A stretch of 64,000 bases of DNA, taken from assembly GCA_011009095.1 (NCBI GenBank), contig VTPC01090587.1, forward strand, positions 467,225 through 531,224, given 5' to 3'. Below the pieces are notes generated by a model that worked only from the letters and a program-made list of their open reading frames with translations, had not been told where the DNA came from and did not search any database. The DNA comes from Ignelater luminosus (Eukaryota > Arthropoda > Insecta > Coleoptera > Elateridae). Below, in pieces: positions 60,101 through 64,000 of the stretch; the first letter of the stretch is position 1, and each line of letters starts with the position of its first letter. The translations under genes were made by a program, and so were the position numbers.

Positions 60101-62193
60101 ACTTACCTATGAATGCAACACAACCAAGCAAATGTGTCCAAATATTAGCAGTTTCTGTATGAAGTCTAAAAATACTTCTAAAACAAGCTCGAAAACTTGG
60201 TAAAGGTGGTCTATGTCCATGAGTTAAGAAATCGTTATCCTGTAACCAATCAGGTAGCTTGCTGAAGTGGCAGACATTCCAACTAACTTGTATAAGTCTT
60301 CTAACTACTTGTTCAGCTTGACCAGCAGCATTTTGCGCTAAAGTTGTGATATCAAGTTCATCCCCTTTAATTAATCATAGCATTTTTTAATTAAAATTAT
60401 GCTGAATCACATACTTAAAACTACACTACCTATATTACCTAAAACTGCAGCTTTAAGAACATCACTCATTTCAGTTTCTAAGATATTTTCATCTTCAGGT
60501 GTTGAAGGTAACGGACAACCAATACAATCTTCTTCCACCTAATAACATTATAGTAGTTAAAGACTAGATTATCGAATAACTATGAAACATAAAATTATCA
60601 AAAGTACGAACATGTGCAAAAATAGCAAAGATAATGCATTAAATACTGTAATAAAATTTTTGTTTATTATTCATTCTGGTATGTATTAAACATACATTGT
60701 ATTTTTTATCTAAGAATTTTATATGCTAGTCTTAATAAGAAAAAACTATTTTAGAACATTAATGACCTGCAGCACAAAAATATTTTTGATTTTCTTATAA
60801 ATTTTTTATTATTCACTTCTTTTAACCTTAAAATCAATTTTCAATCCTATATCCAATATACTTGTTTAAAACCGCTTGAAGCTAAAATCAATTTTTACAA
60901 AAAATGATTTTAGAGACATAATGAGAGAAGTTTCCTGTTTTGGAGAGGAGTTTGTTTTTGTTTCCACAAGATATTGCACAGCTTGCTAGGTATTCAAAAA
61001 ATGAAAATAATCAAATGTCTTTAATGTCTTCCATACAAAGTAAAATATAATACAACCACAAAGAAAACTTTTAGGCAACTTGACACAAGATATGAGGATT
61101 ATTATGTTGGTTATTTTAACACAGATAGAACCCAAAAAAACTGAAGATGAAGCTTTTAAAATGTGTTGCTGATCACAAGAAAAATGGTACATCCCAGTAT
61201 TTAATTGCATATTAATGTCATGTGGATCAACTTTCAACAGTTGCACTATTGGGCTCCTCTATTTTATACTACACATATCTTCAGAAAAGAGATTACACTG
61301 TATGAATATAAAGTATTTAACTCTTATGGTTCATAACAAAAAACTGAACAAATGAAAACTCTATATTAAGAATTGAATCTTTTTACAATAAGTTTAAAAT
61401 GACTTCATACAATGGCATAATAAATGGGAGCTTGTAACTTGATGACACATTAGTAACAAAGCAGTTCTTCGCCGACATTACACATATAAACAGTTTACTA
61501 GATTTTAGCATTTTATCTACAACAAATTTAACCTATTTTGGTAGATATAAATTACTATGTCATTTTAAACTTACATAAAGATACTACTGATATCTTCTGA
61601 AACCAGACACCTATTGCATCAAACTTTTCACTTAGTATTTTGTAAAACTTTTGTCAATTATTTAACGGACCGATATTAATTTTTTGGCGTAATGTGGTAA
61701 GACAGATTAAATATATTCATTGCAAAGTACTTCTTCTTTTTGCCACAGACATCATAGAATGTATTTTTGACTGAGAATTGCAAAATCTTTCTTCAAATGA
61801 CAAATGTTTAAACTAGAAACTCGATATTTTTATTGACATTTTCTAAAATAACAAACTTCAAATTGATATCAAGGCACTCTAAACTAACAGTTTTTGACAT
61901 GGAAGCTTGATGAGTACCTCCATACTATGGCCTACTTTGAATTTTATGACAAAAGAAATGAACTATACCATTAGCTTTGACTTCAACTTTTAATTTTAAA
62001 ACAAACAAGAAATTAGACTTTTGACATTTACCAGAGAGTTAACATCTTCATCCAGCAGATCCTTTATCTCAGAAGTTATAGATTCATTATCAGGGTCCCA
62101 AACACGTCGTTTACGTAAGATACTATCACCAGCATCGGTGGGTAGATCATCGAACGAATCAACGGAATTTTCAGCATCACTGTAGTGCGACAT
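57134..62193 (-). CDS. AdipoR: Adiponectin receptor (PAQR family), 4 coding exons
   Basis: Exons (minus): 62032-62193, 60439-60538, 60107-60364, 57134-57810; 1197 nt, 398 aa, all in phase. The N-terminal 150 residues are cytosolic and acidic (SHYSDAENSVDSFDDLP). Then comes the PAQR hallmark FRSIFRLHTETANIWTHLLG and seven membrane helices. The zinc-binding residues of the ceramidase-like site are all there: His213 (CLFHT), Asp230 (SKLDYCGI), His359 and His363 (SHQIFHIF); the His213-His359 spacing of 146 equals that of human AdipoR1. The role is in plasma-membrane lipid/ceramide signalling. An acceptor (ATTGCAG) 12 bases before the ATG implies an untranslated upstream exon. The last intron holds a MITE (58471-58833). 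It is divergent with a second AdipoR-like gene at 63505. Confidence 0.96.
58471..58833. mobile_element. Tc1/mariner-type MITE, copy B
   Basis: Diverged copy of the element at 12904-13282. Ends TATGCAGCATTCACAATATT and, as the complement of the right end, TATACTCCGTTCACTATGTT. The interior is collinear, including AAACGTTTATGCAAAA and CACTTCCAACCTAACAAAAT. It sits in the AdipoR last intron. The two copies differ by small indels and many substitutions. Confidence 0.8.
58834..60106. other. AdipoR intron, remainder
   Basis: AT-rich, no exon or known element seen. Short open frames on the minus strand (for example 59709-59981, and 57869-58096 nearer the last exon) show no splice signals that fit AdipoR. 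Confidence 0.45.
60539..62031. other. AdipoR first coding intron
   Basis: 1.5 kb, AT-rich, no repeat or exon recognised. It is bounded by donor CTG|GTAAATG and acceptor TTATTAG. Confidence 0.5.
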
Positions 62194-63504
62194 GTTTAAC
62201 TTGCTGCAATAATTTAAATCGGCATCAGACAGGTAAACAAGTTTGCTTTCATAAAAATGTTACGAAATATGTTACAAAGAGTGAACAATAATTTGTATAA
62301 TATTCAACCATCTTTTCAAAACAATGAAATTAGTTCAGAGAGCAAGTTATTTTTAGTAATTCAACTTCCAGGTACGTAAGCAAACAACGCATTTAAAATA
62401 CTGGTAAACAAGTTGTATAATTCATTATACCATCATAGAGATGTTTACTAAGTTTACTTAGAAAAGATTCATTAAAAAAATAATAAGTATTATTAAATTC
62501 CGTGAATATAACGTTTTTTACTTACTTCGCACTAAATAGAAGAATTAAACATGAATTTACTAATACATCTAACAAAAAAAGGGTACACGAAACAGCTCCA
62601 ATAGATCAAGATAGAAAACTTGACGTTTTTAGGTGGTTTTAGATCACAACGATCACAACAGCTGCTAATGGTGAGAAAAATCTACAGCCAACATCGACAT
62701 TGAAAGTCTCTAGGATTCCGCGCCATATTCAAATATCCAGATTGCGAATTTACAATCATAAATACTAGTACTGGCTATTATAAATGCCATGAAAGTAAAA
62801 ATCGTAAAAATGCCTTAGTAATTAATTTAACAATTTCTAACTTTCTTGAGTTATTCCCAACTATTGACGTGTTATTTTCCATGAACTTGAACTAACCTTG
62901 ACCGTTGAAACTTTATGTAGTAATTTTTCCTTTTTTCATAATTGTCAATCGTGGTCATTCGTATCTTGCGTATCTTGGCCTCTACATGGGGAAATGTAGG
63001 AAATGTGGACCCGTGAACCCTCGTCATCTGCCGACGTACTAACTGTCCGTTCCCCGTGTGTTCCCGTACAACTACGTCATAAAATAATAATAATGTAGTG
63101 TTTTAACGAGTGTTGACAGCAGTTAACAGATAAATATTTGGCCAAGGCTAACAAACAAACAAACAAAAGTCTCCGTCCCAAAATAATTTTTGCGAAAATA
63201 ATATAAGTTTTAGCAAAAATATGTTTCTAAATGATCTTAAAATAAGGTTACGATAATTAGAAAAAAAAACCTACTTAATTGAATTCTCGAGTGTTCCTAT
63301 TCATCATTTATTTAATATCAGTACAATAAAAAGTTCCTAATTATTTTATAAATATCAAGACTCAAAAGTCCAAAGTTCTATAATAATCAAATTCACGACT
63401 ACTGATTGCTAGGTGTATGTTATAGTGTATCAGTTTTATTTCACACTGCACATAAAGCAGTGTGTTTACTTATACAGTTATATCTTTATTAACATCTTGC
63501 AACT
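62194..63504. promoter_or_regulatory. Shared divergent region between two AdipoR genes
   Basis: 1.3 kb between opposed start codons. A moderately GC-richer part around 62960-63080 (GTGGACCCGTGAACCCTCG, CCGTTCCCCGTGTG) is the best candidate for a promoter core. AdipoR probably has an untranslated exon in here, because a splice acceptor lies just before its ATG. No TATA box was assigned. Confidence 0.5.
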
Positions 63505-64000
63505 ATGGATTCTAATAAAACTGAAACTTTGCGTAAACGGCCTATGTCTGATTCATTACCAGAATTAAAAAATTCAAAATTGGTAAGTCCTTTTTTGTAA
63601 TATTTCTGTTGCATAAGATTTATAATCATATCTTATTTATAGATGGAACAGGAACCCTTTTTAAAGGATGTTGAAACAGAAGGTGATTATAAACATAAAA
63701 TAAATAAGTACAGCAATAATGTTTTAATTTGTAGATAGTGAATTGGACATTGCTAAATTCGCTCATAATGTGGTCGACCAAGCAGAAGAAGTAGTTAAGA
63801 GATTTATTCAAGCGAGTTGGAATGTGTGTCATTTTAATATGCTGCCTGAATGGCTGCAAGATAATGATTTTTTGAAACACGGCCACAGGCCTCCTTTACC
63901 TAGTTTTCGGGCTTGTTTTAAAAGTATCTTTAGACTGCATACTGAGACATTAAATATATGGACACATCTGATTGGTTGCATATTATTTGCATGTAAGTAA
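63505..64000 (+). CDS. Second AdipoR-like gene, first three exons; cut by the window end
   Basis: Exons 63505-63582, 63643-63682 and 63735-63992, all in phase, the last ending in donor GCAT|GTAAGT just before the window edge. Exon 3 reads DIAKFAHNVVDQAEEVVKRF, then SWNVCHFNMLPEWLQDNDFL and FKSIFRLHTETLNIWTHLIG, closely similar to AdipoR exon 3. It has the same length (258 nt) and the same phases as that exon, so the two genes are paralogues. The N-terminal 39 residues (MDSNKTETLRKRPMSD...) differ from AdipoR. The membrane domain and zinc site lie outside the window, so activity cannot be judged. Confidence 0.9.

Noticed and set aside
1..64000. CRISPR arrays, bacterial operons, tRNA or rRNA genes
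   Set aside because: Spliced genes, poly(A) signals and eukaryotic transposons show nuclear animal DNA; no regularly spaced repeats or recognisable structural RNA genes were seen by eye.

Overview
The window looks like AT-rich nuclear DNA from an insect. Genes are split by short GT-AG introns (many donors read GTAAGT) and separated by long stretches full of old DNA transposons and MITEs. The gene set (GUCD1, TANGO2, mannose-6-phosphate isomerase, bigmax/Mlx, AdipoR) is ordinary insect housekeeping content. I cannot name the order with confidence. Multi-exon models were assembled by reading the sequence. Exon phases agree throughout, but no transcript or homology search was run.

Layout. 0-18 kb: GUCD1 (minus, 5 exons) and TANGO2 (plus, 5 exons) diverge from a ~0.5 kb shared promoter region. 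TANGO2 introns carry a deleted mariner, a palindromic CACTA-like element and several MITEs. TANGO2 converges at about 15.8 kb on an unrecognised minus-strand gene of 279 codons, and the two 3' ends very nearly meet. 18.8-20 kb: an intronless mannose-6-phosphate isomerase CDS. 20-23.5 kb: intergenic, with a GC-rich block of nested MITEs. 23.5-27.7 kb: a six-exon minus-strand gene for a secreted, Cys-rich, probably GPI-anchored protein with a hexapeptide repeat. 28-42 kb: transposon graveyard (long-TIR element, Tigger/pogo, Tc3-like, foldback palindromes), with a two-exon THAP-domain gene at 33.4 kb that sits between inverted repeats. 42 kb: one convincing orphan first coding exon on the minus strand, followed by about 5.5 kb without recognisable genes. 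47.6-52.6 kb: hAT remnant, a foldback element with a duplicated ORF in its arms, and a Harbinger-type MITE. 53.1-53.8 kb: bigmax/Mlx (minus). 54-56 kb: an E-box-bearing inverted repeat and a decayed Tc1. 57.1-62.2 kb: AdipoR (minus, 4 coding exons). 63.5 kb to the end: the start of a second AdipoR paralogue on the plus strand, head-to-head with the first.

Links between genes. MPI and bigmax/Mlx both touch sugar-phosphate metabolism, and AdipoR touches lipid and ceramide signalling. Nothing in the layout shows that they are co-regulated. The clearest functional arrangement is the divergent AdipoR pair. I found no rRNA, tRNA or CRISPR. No clearly undescribed system is proven. The best leads are the GPI-type protein, the AdipoR pair, the palindromic CACTA-like element, the THAP unit and the foldback with paired ORFs.
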